Of a stretch of DNA of 48,820 nt, positions 27,735 through 37,443 are shown one piece after another (the stretch's first letter is position 1; every line of letters starts with the position of its first letter). This DNA comes from Haliea sp. (GTDB taxonomy: Bacteria; Pseudomonadota; Gammaproteobacteria; Pseudomonadales; Halieaceae), in NCBI GenBank assembly GCA_030730585.1, contig JANQUV010000008.1, forward strand, positions 1 to 48,820, in the 5' to 3' direction. The translations under genes were made by a program, and so were the position numbers. The notes under the pieces were generated by a model. It did no database searches. It saw only the letters and a program-made list of their open reading frames with translations, and was not told where the DNA came from.

Positions 27735-27942
27735 TAGATGGCCCTCAAACAGAAGAAAGCGCTACCTGCTCGAAGATAATTGTCCAACCGCTCTGGTCCT
27801 GTTTTCGGAGTGTGCGCATACTTACCTACAAAGCTTTTAAACATAGGGGCTAAAACAAGGCGTGACGCCAGACAGTAAGTTGGCGCTATTCTTGCTTCGC
27901 CAACAGGCGTACCGCGCGTGGGCGGTCAATCATGGGGCAGGC

Positions 27943-29010
27943 ATGCAGCAACGACCCGACATTCTGGACCACATTAGCACCGGTGTAATCGCGCTAGACG
28001 CACAGCTTCGCGTTACCGCCATTAACCCGGCCGCGGAAGTGCTGCTGGATGCCTCCTCAACGCGGGCCGTGGGTGCCCATGCCGGCCAACTGGTGCACAA
28101 CACTGCAGAGCTGCTAGAAACTCTTAAACAAGCGCGCGACACACGCGCCACCTTTGCCCGCCGCGGCATGCTGCTCGCCACCCATTCCGGCCAGGAGGTG
28201 CAGATAGATCTCATTGTGACCGTATTACAAAATGACCAGGGCGATAGCTTACTGTTGGAGCTTATCCCCATCGATCGCCTGCAGCGCATTAGCCGGGAAG
28301 AAAGCATGGTGCATGCGCAGGAAACCACCCGTGCGGTTATCCGCGGGCTGGCTCACGAGATCAAAAATCCGCTGGGTGGGGTGCGCGGCGCCGCGCAGCT
28401 GCTGGCCAAAGAGTTACCCAACGAGGAGCTTACCGAATACACCCGTATCATCATCCGCGAGGCAGACCGCCTGCGCGACCTCGTTGATCGCCTGCTGGGG
28501 CCCAATCAGCGCCTGGCCATCGAGCCGGTCAATATCCACGAGATTATTGAACATGTGCGCAACCTGATCTCCGCCGAGTTTAACAACGCAGTCACCATTA
28601 ATCGCGACTATGATCCCAGCCTGCCGCCGCTACCGGCAGACCGCGCGCAGCTTATACAAACCGTGCTAAACATTATGCGCAATGCGCTGCAGGCGGCGGA
28701 GCGGGCAGAAGACTGCACAATCTTGTTGCGCACGCGATCGCAGCGGCAATTTACCATCGGTGGGCGCCGCCATAGGCTGGTATGCCGGGTGGACATCATC
28801 GACAACGGGCCGGGGATACCGGCAGATCTGCAGCAGTCGATATTCGTGCCCATGGTCACTGGCCGCGCCGATGGCACCGGGCTAGGCCTGTCCATTGCAC
28901 AGTCGATCGTTAACCGCCACGGGGGGCTACTGGAATGCGCCAGTGAACCCGGTAGCACCCGTTTTACCTTCTACTTACCCATGGAGCAGTACCATGCAAA
29001 GACACGCTAA
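27943..29010 (+). CDS. glnL: Nitrogen regulation sensor histidine kinase NtrB
   Basis: A cytoplasmic PAS-histidine kinase/phosphatase that controls NtrC with P-II. From the ATG at 27943 (355 residues), the PAS domain covers about 1-115 (DHISTGVIALDAQLRVTAINPAAEVLL). The phospho-accepting histidine is H138 in LAHEIKNPLGGVRGAAQLL, close to H139 of E. coli, which is the reason for choosing this start. The N box is NIMRNALQAAE and the G boxes DNGPGIP and GTGLGLSIAQ. GTG at 27862 is an alternative that would add 27 residues, but it has a poor ribosome site. The coding region overlaps ntrC by 17 bases. Confidence 0.93.
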   Translation: MQQRPDILDHISTGVIALDAQLRVTAINPAAEVLLDASSTRAVGAHAGQLVHNTAELLETLKQARDTRATFARRGMLLATHSGQEVQIDLIVTVLQNDQGDSLLLELIPIDRLQRISREESMVHAQETTRAVIRGLAHEIKNPLGGVRGAAQLLAKELPNEELTEYTRIIIREADRLRDLVDRLLGPNQRLAIEPVNIHEIIEHVRNLISAEFNNAVTINRDYDPSLPPLPADRAQLIQTVLNIMRNALQAAERAEDCTILLRTRSQRQFTIGGRRHRLVCRVDIIDNGPGIPADLQQSIFVPMVTGRADGTGLGLSIAQSIVNRHGGLLECASEPGSTRFTFYLPMEQYHAKTR

Positions 29011-30403
29011 GGTCTGGGTCGTGGATGATGACAGCTCTATTCGCTGGGTACTGGAACGTGCGCTCAGCCAGGCCGGCATAGACAACGAGAGCTTTTCCGA
29101 TGGCGACTCGCTTATCGAACGCATGCTCTTGGAGCAGCCGGACGTCATCATCAGCGATATTCGTATGCCCGGAATCGATGGCCTCGACCTGCTCAGCCGC
29201 ATCAACACGGAACACCCAGAGCTTCCCATCATCATCACCACCGCCCACTCGGACCTGGAAAGCGCCGTAGCCTCTTACCAGCGGGGAGCCTTTGAATACC
29301 TGCCCAAGCCCTTTGATATCGACGAGGTGGTGGCGATAACCGAACGCGCTCTGGCTCAGGCCAGAGAAAAACGCGGCGAAGCATCACTTCCCGAAGCACT
29401 GCCGGAAACGGAGATCATCGGTGAGGCGCCCGCCATGCAGGAGGTGTTCCGGGCGATCGGACGCCTGGCGCAAAGCAACATTACTGTGCTCATTAACGGC
29501 GAATCAGGCACCGGCAAGGAACTGGTCGCGCGCGCCCTGCATCGCCACAGCCCGCGAGCGCAGCGCCCTTTTATCGCGCTGAACATGGCCGCCATACCGC
29601 GCGACTTAATGGAATCTGAACTGTTTGGCCATGAAAAAGGCGCCTTTACCGGCGCCAATAACAAACGCGAAGGGCGTTTCGAACAGGCCGACGGCGGCAC
29701 TCTGTTTCTGGACGAGATCGGGGATATGCCGGCGGAAACCCAAACCCGCCTGCTGCGCGTGCTGGCGGACGGCGAGTTCTATCGGGTGGGCGGGCACATG
29801 TCCGTGAAGGTGGACGTGAGAATTATCGCGGCCACCCATCAGGATCTGGAAGAACGAGTACAACGCGGGGAGTTCCGCGAGGATCTTTTTCATCGCCTGA
29901 ATGTGATTCGCATCCACATACCGCGCCTGGCCGAGCGCCGCGAGGACATCCCGCGCCTGATGAAGTTCTTTTTCCGCAAGGCGGCGGAGGAGTTGGGGGG
30001 CGAGTACAAACTTTTACTGCCAGACACAGAGCGTTTCCTCACCGCGTTGCCCTGGCCGGGCAACGTGCGCCAGCTGGAAAACACCTGCCGGTGGCTGACA
30101 GTTATGGCCTCTGGCCGGGAAATACACCTGCGCGACCTGCCCCCGGAACTGGGCAAAGTGTCTACCCCCTCCACCGGCGGCGCCTCCTCCCAATGGAATG
30201 AGTTGCTAGGACAGTGGGCGCGCAAGGAGCTGCAGCAGGGCAAGCATCATATACTGCGTCAAGCAGTACCCATGTTTGAACGTGCCATGATCGAAGTGGC
30301 GTTAGCGCAGACTCAAGGGCGCAAACGTGACGCGGCAGAGCTGCTGGGCTGGGGCCGCAATACGCTCACGCGAAAAATGAAAGACCTCGATATGAGCGAG
30401 TAG
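28994..30403 (+). CDS. glnG: Nitrogen regulation response regulator NtrC
   Basis: A sigma-54 activator of 469 residues, the E. coli length. The receiver domain covers about 1-120 with phospho-acceptor D55 in IISDIRMPG; the AAA+ domain has Walker A GESGTGKE, the sigma-54 contact GAFTGA and Walker B LFLDEIGD; the Fis-type helix-turn-helix is at the end (RDAAELLGWGRNTLTRKMKDL). The ATG at 28994 has GGAG seven bases upstream, inside ntrB. Its product should act at the boxes at 25400 and 27718, making a feedback loop. Confidence 0.97.
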   Translation: MQRHAKVWVVDDDSSIRWVLERALSQAGIDNESFSDGDSLIERMLLEQPDVIISDIRMPGIDGLDLLSRINTEHPELPIIITTAHSDLESAVASYQRGAFEYLPKPFDIDEVVAITERALAQAREKRGEASLPEALPETEIIGEAPAMQEVFRAIGRLAQSNITVLINGESGTGKELVARALHRHSPRAQRPFIALNMAAIPRDLMESELFGHEKGAFTGANNKREGRFEQADGGTLFLDEIGDMPAETQTRLLRVLADGEFYRVGGHMSVKVDVRIIAATHQDLEERVQRGEFREDLFHRLNVIRIHIPRLAERREDIPRLMKFFFRKAAEELGGEYKLLLPDTERFLTALPWPGNVRQLENTCRWLTVMASGREIHLRDLPPELGKVSTPSTGGASSQWNELLGQWARKELQQGKHHILRQAVPMFERAMIEVALAQTQGRKRDAAELLGWGRNTLTRKMKDLDMSE

Positions 30404-30440
30404 GCTTGGGCAATAGGGCCGTTGGCGGCATACTGCGCAG

Positions 30441-30905
30441 ATGCTAAACATCGTATTGTATGAACCGGAAATTCCCCCGAATACCGGTAATATCATTCGC
30501 CTGTGCGCCAACACAGGCTGCCAATTGCACCTCGTTGAGCCACTGGGCTTCGAGCTGGATGATCGCCGGCTGCGCCGCGCTGGGCTCGACTACCGCGAGT
30601 TCGCCAATGTGCAGGTGCACCCCTCGCTGGACGACCTGCGCGCCAGCCTGCCGACGGCCCGCCTGCTTGCCGTCAGCACGCGAGGCACAATGCCCTATCA
30701 TGAAATACAGTTCCGCGAAGGTGATGCCATCGTGCTGGGGCCAGAAACCCGAGGCCTGCCACAGACGTTGCTGTCATCGTTACCCACCAGCCAGGTTTTG
30801 CGGATTCCGATGCAAACCGACAGCCGCAGCCTTAACCTGAGCAACGCAGCGGCAATTCTGTGCTATGAGGGTTTGCGCCAGCTCGGTTTCCCGGGGCTCA
30901 ACTAG
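30441..30905 (+). CDS. trmL: tRNA (cytidine/uridine-34 2'-O)-methyltransferase TrmL
   Basis: A 154-residue SPOUT methyltransferase that 2'-O-methylates the wobble base of tRNA-Leu species. The N-terminus MLNIVLYEPEIPPNTGNIIRLCANTG, LVEPLGFELDDRRLRRAGLDY and the C-terminal knot VLGPETRGLP with RIPMQTDSRSLNLSNAAAI are diagnostic. It is 37 bases after ntrC on the same strand and is followed by a hairpin that serves the convergent secB gene. Confidence 0.95.
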   Translation: MLNIVLYEPEIPPNTGNIIRLCANTGCQLHLVEPLGFELDDRRLRRAGLDYREFANVQVHPSLDDLRASLPTARLLAVSTRGTMPYHEIQFREGDAIVLGPETRGLPQTLLSSLPTSQVLRIPMQTDSRSLNLSNAAAILCYEGLRQLGFPGLN

Positions 30906-30927
30906 CTGGGCCGATATGGCCAACCGA

Positions 30928-30959
30928 TAAAACAGGCCGCGCCCGAATGGGCACGGCCG
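30928..30959 (-). terminator. Probable terminator of the secB operon
   Basis: On the minus strand a stem GGCCGTGCCC / GGGCGCGGCC (one mismatch) with loop ATTC is followed by TGTTTTAT. This sits 13 bases beyond the secB stop, between the convergent trmL and secB genes. Confidence 0.7.
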
Positions 30960-30971
30960 GGAACACGGATA

Positions 30972-31490
30972 TTAGTGCTCGGTGGAGCTAACGTCGCCAG
31001 CCGCTGCTGGCGCCTGAGGCTGCTCCTGCGAACGCGCCAGAGCCTGCATATAGAGGCCGTCAAAGTTCACCGGGGCAAGCATGACAGGGGGGAACCCGCC
31101 TTTGACGCACAGTGAGTCAATGTTTTCGCGAGCATAAGGGAACAAAATATTCGGAGCAGCGGTTGCCAGCACGCGACGCAGATTTTCGCCATCAAAGCCG
31201 GTGATGAGGAAAATACCCGCCTGCTGAATTTCCACCAGGAACGCTGTTTCGTCGTCCATCTTGGCGGTCACGGTAATGGTCAGCACCACCTCATAGTTAC
31301 CGTTTTCGTCGATGACGTTGCTCTTGGTGTTGAGGTCAACATTCACCTTGGGCTGCCACTGCTTACGGAAAATGCCGGGGCTGGCCGGGGACTCAAACGA
31401 TAAGTCCTTGTTGTAAATACGCTGCATTACGAACTGCTGCTGTGCCGGCTCTTGTGCGGCGCCTGCTGCTTGTGCTTCTTCGTCGGCCAT
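30972..31490 (-). CDS. secB: Protein-export chaperone SecB
   Basis: A 172-residue cytoplasmic chaperone that holds precursor proteins for SecA. Segments are VMQRIYNKDLSFESP, QPKVNVDLNTKSNVID and LFPYARENIDSLCVKGGFPPVMLAPVNFDGLY (read in pieces). The ATG at 31490 (MADEEAQAA) has GGAGGA upstream; the ATG at 31505 is five codons before that and lacks a site. The C-terminal tail is rich in Ala, Pro and Gln. Gene order rhodanese-grxC-secB is as in pseudomonads. Confidence 0.97.
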   Translation of the reverse strand: MADEEAQAAGAAQEPAQQQFVMQRIYNKDLSFESPASPGIFRKQWQPKVNVDLNTKSNVIDENGNYEVVLTITVTAKMDDETAFLVEIQQAGIFLITGFDGENLRRVLATAAPNILFPYARENIDSLCVKGGFPPVMLAPVNFDGLYMQALARSQEQPQAPAAAGDVSSTEH

Positions 31491-31513
31491 TGCGCCGTCC
31501 TCCATAGGTTGTG

Positions 31514-31792
31514 TTAGCGGCCGGACGCCTCTTGCGCCTTGGCCAATAGGGAATCAAGACGACCCTGGCGCTCCAATGCCACCAGTTCGTCGCAGCCGCC
31601 GACATGCACGTCGCCGACCCAAATTTGCGGTACGGTGTACCCTCCGCTCAAACGTTCCATCTCGGCGCGCTTGGCGCGGTCGCCGTCTACCGGAATATCT
31701 AAAAACTCAACGCCCTTACCCTCTAACAGCCTGCGGGCACGAACGCAGTAGGGACAAAGTCGTCTGGTATATAACGTGACTGGCGCACTCAT
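31514..31792 (-). CDS. grxC: Glutaredoxin 3
   Basis: A 92-residue dithiol glutaredoxin with active site CPYC at residues 13-16, the cis-proline region YTVPQIWVGDVHVGGCDELVAL and the expected length. It reduces protein disulfides and ribonucleotide reductase with glutathione. It lies 23 bases upstream of the secB start and 12 bases downstream of the rhodanese stop, forming one operon. Confidence 0.96.
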   Translation of the reverse strand: MSAPVTLYTRRLCPYCVRARRLLEGKGVEFLDIPVDGDRAKRAEMERLSGGYTVPQIWVGDVHVGGCDELVALERQGRLDSLLAKAQEASGR

Positions 31793-31804
31793 GGGCAGCT
31801 GTGC

Positions 31805-32218
31805 CTATTTCACTGTAGGCAACTGCAAGTTACCCCACTCCAACATGCCACCGCCCATTTTGTAGACCTTTTCAAACCCGGCCGCCTTCAACTGCTTGCC
31901 CGCAGCGCCGGCAGTTTGGCCCATTTTACACACCAGAATTACAGGCCGTTGGCGGTACTTGCCCAGCTCGTCGATGCGCGCCTGTAGTTTGGCAGCGGGG
32001 ATATTCACCGCTTCAACAATGTGCCCGCTTTTGAAGTCGACAGCGTCACGCAAATCAACAAACACGCCTTCTTCGCTGTTCACCAGGTTGATCGCTTGCT
32101 GCGGCGTTAACGCCGGGCCAGACTTGCGAGCCTCGTGCATAACCAGCATGACGACCACCGCCAGAAGAGCGGCAAAAAGCACCCACTGCTGCGTAATGAA
32201 TTCGATAAACAGAGCCAT
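31805..32218 (-). CDS. Membrane-anchored rhodanese-like protein
   Basis: A 137-residue protein. An N-terminal helix (WVLFAALLAVVVMLVM) anchors a rhodanese domain: AINLVNSEEGVFVDLRDAVDFKSGHI, then VILVCKMGQTAGAAGKQLKAAGF. The active-site cysteine is in VCKMGQTA. The start at 32218 is chosen to match relatives that open with a short tail and one helix; ATG at 32221 is equally possible and the longer frame to 32401 is not conserved-looking. The sulfurtransferase substrate is unknown. First gene of the rhodanese-grxC-secB operon. Confidence 0.85.
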   Translation of the reverse strand: MALFIEFITQQWVLFAALLAVVVMLVMHEARKSGPALTPQQAINLVNSEEGVFVDLRDAVDFKSGHIVEAVNIPAAKLQARIDELGKYRQRPVILVCKMGQTAGAAGKQLKAAGFEKVYKMGGGMLEWGNLQLPTVK

Positions 32219-32494
32219 CATAACTGTGACGTGCACTCGCAGATGAGAAATCGTTGGCAGCGGCCCGCGCGTGATTCCGGGTAAATCACCACCAGACAGG
32301 CTGCAAAGGAGTGCGAAAGTATACAGGCTAAGCGCTCTGGCAACCAGCCTGAGCCTTCGGCAAATAAGGCGGGCCAGGCATGACCTTGCTGCAAGAGGCA
32401 CCAGGCAGGGAGCGCGCGGCGATGCGATTCATGCACCGACAAGGTAGAATACTCTATTCTGGCCACTCGCCTTCCACCGACCTTTGGATTGACC

Positions 32495-34051
32495 ATGAGC
32501 AGCACCCGCAAAGCACCCACCGTACTGATCATCCTGGACGGCTGGGGCCATCGCGAAGACGCCCGCGACAATGCCATCGTGCAGGCCAACACGCCGGTGT
32601 GGGACCGGCTCTGGCGCGACGCGCCGCATACTCTGGTGTCCGGCTCGGGACTGGATGTGGGGCTGCCGGCCGGCCAGATGGGCAACTCCGAGGTGGGCCA
32701 TATGAGCTTGGGCTCGGGCCGGGTGATTTACCAGAACATCACCCGCATTGATCAGGCCATTGCCGACGGCAGTTTCAACACCAACCCGGCTTACACAAAG
32801 GCCATCGACACCACAGTATCCAGCGGCGGTGCGGTGCACTTGCTGGGCCTGCTGTCGCCCGGCGGCGTGCACAGTCACGAAGACCAAATTCTCGCCGCCG
32901 TACGCATGGCCGCTGGCCGCGGTGCCAGCCACGTGTATTTGCACGCCTTTCTTGATGGCAGGGATACGCCGCCGCGCAGCGCTGAGGCCTCACTGGCAAA
33001 AGCCGAAGCGCTGTTTCGCGAACTGGGCTGCGGCCGGGTTGCCAGTATCGTCGGGCGCTACTATGCGATGGACCGCGACAATCGCTGGGAGCGCATCGAG
33101 CAGGCCTGGAACCTGCTCACTCAGGGCTCGGCGCCGCAGCACGCCACAACCGCCGTTGCAGGCCTGGCCGCCGCCTACGCACGTGATGAGAACGACGAAT
33201 TCGTGCTGCCCACCACCATTGGCGCTGCAAGTGACCACAGCGGCGTGATCCGCGACGGTGACTGCGTGCTGTTCATGAACTTCCGGTCGGACCGGGCTCG
33301 CCAACTCACCCGCGCCTTCACCGACCCCGCTTTCGACAGCTTTACACGGGCCACGGTGCCGCAGCTTGCGGGTTTCGTCACTACCACGGAGTACGCAGCG
33401 GATATCGATGCGCCCTGTGCCTTTCCACCCCAGCACCTGAATAATGTGTTGGGCGACTATCTGTCACAGCAGGGCAAAACCCAGCTGCGCCTGGCAGAAA
33501 CGGAGAAGTACGCCCACGTCACCTTCTTTTTCAGCGGCGGCCGGGAAGAGGTCTTCCCTGGCGAAGAGCGCATTATGGTGCCCTCACCCGACGTCGCGAC
33601 CTACGATTTACAGCCTGCCATGAGCGCGGCCAAAGTCACCGACAAGCTGGTCGATGCCATACGCGCGGGGCGCCACGATCTGATCGTGTGCAATTATGCC
33701 AACGGCGATATGGTTGGCCACACGGGTATTCTTGCCGCCGCAATACAAGCCGTAGAGGTGCTGGATGGCTGCCTGGGACGTGTAGAGCAGGCGTTGCTGG
33801 AAACCGGTGGCCAAGCGCTGGTGACTGCAGACCACGGCAACTGCGAGCAGATGCTCGACTATGCTTCGGGCCAACGGCACACTCAGCACACTACCGAGCA
33901 CGTGCCCCTCGTGTATATCGGCCAGCGGTACTGCACATTGGACCGCGCTGGAGGCATTTTGGCAGATATTGCACCCAGCCTGCTGAGCATGATGGGGCTG
34001 CAGCAACCGGCAGAGATGACCGGCCACAGCCTGGTCGACTGCCAGGAGTAA
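32495..34051 (+). CDS. gpmI: 2,3-bisphosphoglycerate-independent phosphoglycerate mutase
   Basis: Interconverts 3- and 2-phosphoglycerate in glycolysis using two manganese ions. The nucleophile is Ser65 in [14 protein letters not shown]; other blocks are [27 protein letters not shown] and [11 protein letters not shown]. The length of 518 residues is normal. The ATG at 32495 is chosen over the TTG two codons earlier; neither has a strong ribosome site. It is followed four bases later by the envC start, so gpmI, envC, ctpA and yibQ form a run, as in pseudomonads. Confidence 0.97.
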   Translation: MSSTRKAPTVLIILDGWGHREDARDNAIVQANTPVWDRLWRDAPHTLVSGSGLDVGLPAGQMGNSEVGHMSLGSGRVIYQNITRIDQAIADGSFNTNPAYTKAIDTTVSSGGAVHLLGLLSPGGVHSHEDQILAAVRMAAGRGASHVYLHAFLDGRDTPPRSAEASLAKAEALFRELGCGRVASIVGRYYAMDRDNRWERIEQAWNLLTQGSAPQHATTAVAGLAAAYARDENDEFVLPTTIGAASDHSGVIRDGDCVLFMNFRSDRARQLTRAFTDPAFDSFTRATVPQLAGFVTTTEYAADIDAPCAFPPQHLNNVLGDYLSQQGKTQLRLAETEKYAHVTFFFSGGREEVFPGEERIMVPSPDVATYDLQPAMSAAKVTDKLVDAIRAGRHDLIVCNYANGDMVGHTGILAAAIQAVEVLDGCLGRVEQALLETGGQALVTADHGNCEQMLDYASGQRHTQHTTEHVPLVYIGQRYCTLDRAGGILADIAPSLLSMMGLQQPAEMTGHSLVDCQE

Positions 34052-34055
34052 ATAC

Positions 34056-35216
34056 TTGCCCCCACGGCACACACATCCTGCGCATCGACTACCGGCCGCT
34101 ATTCTGGCCAGCCTGCTGCTTGCCAGCCCTGCTTGGCCGGAAGGCGAAGAAGAGCAGGCGCGCGCCAACCTGGCCCAGCTGCAGGCGCAAATCAAGGCAG
34201 TCACGGGGCAGCTTGATCAAGCGCGCAGCCAACTCAGCGCAGAGCAAAAACAACTGCGCGATGCTGAGCGTCGCCTTGGCGAACTGCAGCGGAACATCAG
34301 CAGCAACCTGGACGCTATCAGCCGCACCCAGGCCGAACTGGCCTCACTTGCCAGCCGGCGGCAAATACTGGAGAGCGCGCGCGATAGCCAGCAGGTTCGT
34401 ATTGGCACCGAACTGCGTGCTGCCTGGCAAATGGGCCAGCAGGGCACCTTCAAGGTACTGTTGAGCCAGGAAAGCCCGCACACTGTCGCACGGGCCATGG
34501 CCTACTATCGCTATTTCTTTCAGGCCCGCAACGAACTGGTTATCGCTTACCGCGCAACGCTGGCGGAGCTCGCCACAGTGGCTACGCGCAGCAAGGCTGC
34601 CGCCACCGAACTGGCGGAACAACAAATACAGCTGCAGAGCCAGCGTGAAGCGCTGCTGGCCTCAAGGGCCGAGCGCGAGCAGGCCATTGGCGCACTGGCC
34701 GCCAATATTAGTAGCAAGGACGACGAACTGCAGCAGCTCGAGCGCGACCGGGCTGAGCTGGAGCAGCTGCTGAACTCGATCAAGCAAGCCATCGTAGAAA
34801 TTGAACTGCCCTCCGACTACAAGCCCTTCGCCAGCCGCAAAGGGGGCATGGCATGGCCGGTTGACGGGCGCCGCAACAACAGCTTCGGCTCCAGCCGCGG
34901 CGCAGGCGGCATGCGCTGGCAGGGCATCAACTTAAGCGCTGAGGAGGGCACTCCGGTACGCGCTATTCACCACGGCCGAGTGGTGTTTGCCGACTGGCTG
35001 CGCGGCTCGGGGCTGCTGCTGATTGTCGACCACGGCGATGGCTATATGAGCCTCTACGCACACAACCAGAGCCTGCTCAAAGAAGTCGGTGAATGGGTGG
35101 CACCCGGCACGCCACTGAGCACCGTTGGCAGCAGCGGCGGGCTTGAGCGCGCCGCTCTGTATTTCGAAATACGCAAGGACGGCAAGCCGCTGGACCCGGT
35201 CGCCTGGTGCCGCTGA
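34056..35216 (+). CDS. envC: EnvC-type murein hydrolase activator with degenerate LytM domain
   Basis: A 386-residue periplasmic protein, begun by TTG at 34056. A signal peptide (RLPAAILASLLLASPAWP) precedes long coiled coils (about 25-240, for example AQLQAQIKAVTGQLDQARSQL) and a C-terminal M23/LytM domain (about 275-386). The metal-ligand motifs of active M23 peptidases are lost: WQGINLS replaces the H-x-G-x-D motif and LYFEIR replaces L-H-F-E-x-R. This is normal for EnvC, which does not cut but activates amidases AmiA/AmiB at the division septum. Its last bases overlap an upstream extension of ctpA only in other frames. Confidence 0.92.
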   Translation: MPPRHTHPAHRLPAAILASLLLASPAWPEGEEEQARANLAQLQAQIKAVTGQLDQARSQLSAEQKQLRDAERRLGELQRNISSNLDAISRTQAELASLASRRQILESARDSQQVRIGTELRAAWQMGQQGTFKVLLSQESPHTVARAMAYYRYFFQARNELVIAYRATLAELATVATRSKAAATELAEQQIQLQSQREALLASRAEREQAIGALAANISSKDDELQQLERDRAELEQLLNSIKQAIVEIELPSDYKPFASRKGGMAWPVDGRRNNSFGSSRGAGGMRWQGINLSAEEGTPVRAIHHGRVVFADWLRGSGLLLIVDHGDGYMSLYAHNQSLLKEVGEWVAPGTPLSTVGSSGGLERAALYFEIRKDGKPLDPVAWCR

Positions 35217-35283
35217 GCGCCGATGTTTGCACCGGATAAGCGGGAATCGGTTACACTTGGCGCTTTCATTTGGTAACGGCGCA

Positions 35284-36615
35284 ATGCCGATGGCGGTATC
35301 CATGCAGTCGAGCTTTTCTTCCCCAGCGGCGAGGCGCTTAGCGCTCTTGGCTTGCGTTTTGTTAGCACCCGTGGCGCTTGCTCAACACACACAGCAAGAC
35401 GCTGAATTACCGCTGGATGAACTGCGCACCTTTGCCGATGTGTTCAACCAGATTCGCATCGGCTACGTCGAAGAAATCGACGACAGTACGCTGCTGGAAT
35501 ACGCCATCCAGGGCATGCTGATGAACCTCGACCCGCACTCCGCCTACCTGACTGAAGAGGCGTTTGAGGACCTGCAAAGCAACACCAGCGGTGAATTCAG
35601 CGGGCTCGGCATCGAAGTGGGTATGGAAGACGGCTACATCAAGATCGTGTCGCCCATCGACGGGTCGCCCGCCGCAGAGGCTGGGTTGCTGTCCGGGGAC
35701 TTGATTCTCAAGCTGGATGGCAAACAGGTGAAAGGCTTGTCATTGAATGAAGCCATAGAGCTAATGCGCGGCCCCAAAGGCAGCCCCATCGAGCTACAAA
35801 TTGGCCGGCCAGGTGCCAGCCAGCCCTTTGACATCACCTTGAAACGCGACACCATAAAAGTCGCCAGCGTGCGCGAACGCTTTCTGGAGCCGGGCTATGG
35901 CTACTTGCGCGTTGCGCAATTCCAAACAGGCACTGGCGCCGATGTAACCGCCGCCCTCAACCGGCTGATAGCGAAAGAGCCGCTAAAAGGCCTGGTGCTG
36001 GACCTGCGCAACAACCCCGGCGGCGTGCTCGGCGCCAGTGTCGACGTGGCCGGCCTGTTCATGGATGGTGGGCTCGTGGTGTACACCGAAGGCCGCCTGG
36101 CCAATTCAGAAGTACGCTACTCAGCCGATGCCGGTGATGCCAGCGGCGGAGTGCCACTGGTGGTGCTGATTAACGGCGGCTCCGCCAGCGCCTCGGAAAT
36201 TGTCGCCGGCGCTCTGCAGGACCAGAAGCGCGCGGTGATTATGGGTACCGACAGCTTCGGCAAGGGGTCTGTGCAAACCGTGATGCCCATTTCTGAATCC
36301 CGTGCAGTCAAGCTCACCACCGCCCTCTATTTCACACCGAATGGCCGCTCCATTCAGGCCGCCGGGATTGAGCCCGACATTATTGTCGAACGCGCACAGG
36401 TAACCGCATACGACACCTCCAACCAAATCACCGAGGCAGACCTCACCCGCCGGCTGGACAACGTGAAAGGTGAAACTCGCCGCAGCCAGCGGGCTTCGGA
36501 AGGGCTGCTGGGCACCGACAACCAGCTCTACGAGGCGCTCACCCTGCTGAAGGGCGTGAATATACTCGGGTTGCGCAGCGCACCTGCAAAAAGCTCAACG
36601 GCCGGCGAAAGCTGA
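35284..36615 (+). CDS. ctpA: C-terminal processing serine protease CtpA (S41)
   Basis: A 443-residue periplasmic protease. After a signal peptide (LALLACVLLAPVALA) there is a helical N-terminal part (LDELRTFADVFNQIRIGYVEE), a PDZ domain (about 95-180, GEFSGLGIEVGMEDGYIKIVSP) and the S41 domain with the serine region NGGSASASEIVAGAL and lysine in SFGKGSVQT. In Pseudomonas, CtpA trims murein-hydrolase regulators. ATG at 35284 is chosen for the signal peptide; ATG at 35290 or 35302 is possible. An in-frame extension from 35125 overlaps envC and is rejected. Confidence 0.93.
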   Translation: MPMAVSMQSSFSSPAARRLALLACVLLAPVALAQHTQQDAELPLDELRTFADVFNQIRIGYVEEIDDSTLLEYAIQGMLMNLDPHSAYLTEEAFEDLQSNTSGEFSGLGIEVGMEDGYIKIVSPIDGSPAAEAGLLSGDLILKLDGKQVKGLSLNEAIELMRGPKGSPIELQIGRPGASQPFDITLKRDTIKVASVRERFLEPGYGYLRVAQFQTGTGADVTAALNRLIAKEPLKGLVLDLRNNPGGVLGASVDVAGLFMDGGLVVYTEGRLANSEVRYSADAGDASGGVPLVVLINGGSASASEIVAGALQDQKRAVIMGTDSFGKGSVQTVMPISESRAVKLTTALYFTPNGRSIQAAGIEPDIIVERAQVTAYDTSNQITEADLTRRLDNVKGETRRSQRASEGLLGTDNQLYEALTLLKGVNILGLRSAPAKSSTAGES

Positions 36616-36618
36616 CCT

Positions 36619-37443
36619 ATGCGGCCAGGCCTGCTGCTGGCGCTGCTGCCTGCTGCGGCCTGGGCCCTGCATCCGCTGGAGACGCCTCAGGCATCGCTGG
36701 AGGCCGTGACGCTCATCGGCGCACCCGTTTCAGCCCCAACCCCAATTGCTGCTCCCGACGTTGCTCTGCCAACGGGGCAATCCGCCATCCTGGTGATCAT
36801 CATTGATGACTTGGGTAATCAACTAAAAGAAGGGCGGCAGACGGTCAGCCTGCCCGGCAAGATAAGCATCGCCGTATTACCGCATACTCCGCACGGTGCC
36901 CAGTTGGCAAAAGAAGCTCACCGCAGCGGCAAAGACGTACTGCTGCACGCCCCCATGAGCACCCTGGACCAGCGCCCGCTCGGCCCCGGCGGCCTGACAG
37001 CAGAGCTGTCCGAAGCCGAATTTCGCACCACCTTGGGTGCCGCACTGGCCAGCGTACCCCACGTACAGGGCGTGAATAACCATATGGGCAGCGACCTCAC
37101 CCGGCACACAGAACCCATGCGCTGGCTGATGGCCGAACTCAGCGCCCGCCAGCTGTATTTTGTGGACTCTCGCACCAACAAGAACACCGTGGCGGCGGCG
37201 GCGGCCGCCACAGCGGGCCTGCCCCACCTGTCGCGGCAAGTGTTTTTGGATAACGTGGCGGAACCGGCGGCGATTGCCGAACGCTTTAGGGCCGCCGTCG
37301 ACCAGGCTCGACAACAGGGCAGCGCGGTGGTTATCGGGCACCCATACCCGGCAACGATCGCGTTTTTACAGGACGTATTACCACAGCTGGAAGAGCAGGG
37401 CATTCACTTGGCAACGGTATCGGAAGTGTTGGCGCTGCATTAA
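36619..37443 (+). CDS. yibQ: Divergent polysaccharide deacetylase family protein (YibQ)
   Basis: A 274-residue protein with a signal-like N-terminus (LLLALLPAAAWAL) followed by a divergent polysaccharide deacetylase fold: LVIIIDDLGNQLKEG, ISIAVLPHTPHG, KDVLLHAPMS, GVNNHMGSDLT and YFVDSRT. These match YibQ, a conserved but poorly characterised envelope protein. The start is three bases after the ctpA stop. Its stop codon overlaps, on the opposite strand, the stop of the degraded gene at 37440. Confidence 0.9.
   Translation: MRPGLLLALLPAAAWALHPLETPQASLEAVTLIGAPVSAPTPIAAPDVALPTGQSAILVIIIDDLGNQLKEGRQTVSLPGKISIAVLPHTPHGAQLAKEAHRSGKDVLLHAPMSTLDQRPLGPGGLTAELSEAEFRTTLGAALASVPHVQGVNNHMGSDLTRHTEPMRWLMAELSARQLYFVDSRTNKNTVAAAAAATAGLPHLSRQVFLDNVAEPAAIAERFRAAVDQARQQGSAVVIGHPYPATIAFLQDVLPQLEEQGIHLATVSEVLALH

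Noticed and set aside
27862-27942. GTG at 27862 as the ntrB start
   Set aside because: Poor ribosome site; the ATG at 27943 puts the active histidine at residue 138, close to other NtrB proteins.
30936-30959. The hairpin after trmL as a bidirectional terminator
   Set aside because: Only the minus strand has a T-rich tail, so it is assigned to the secB operon.
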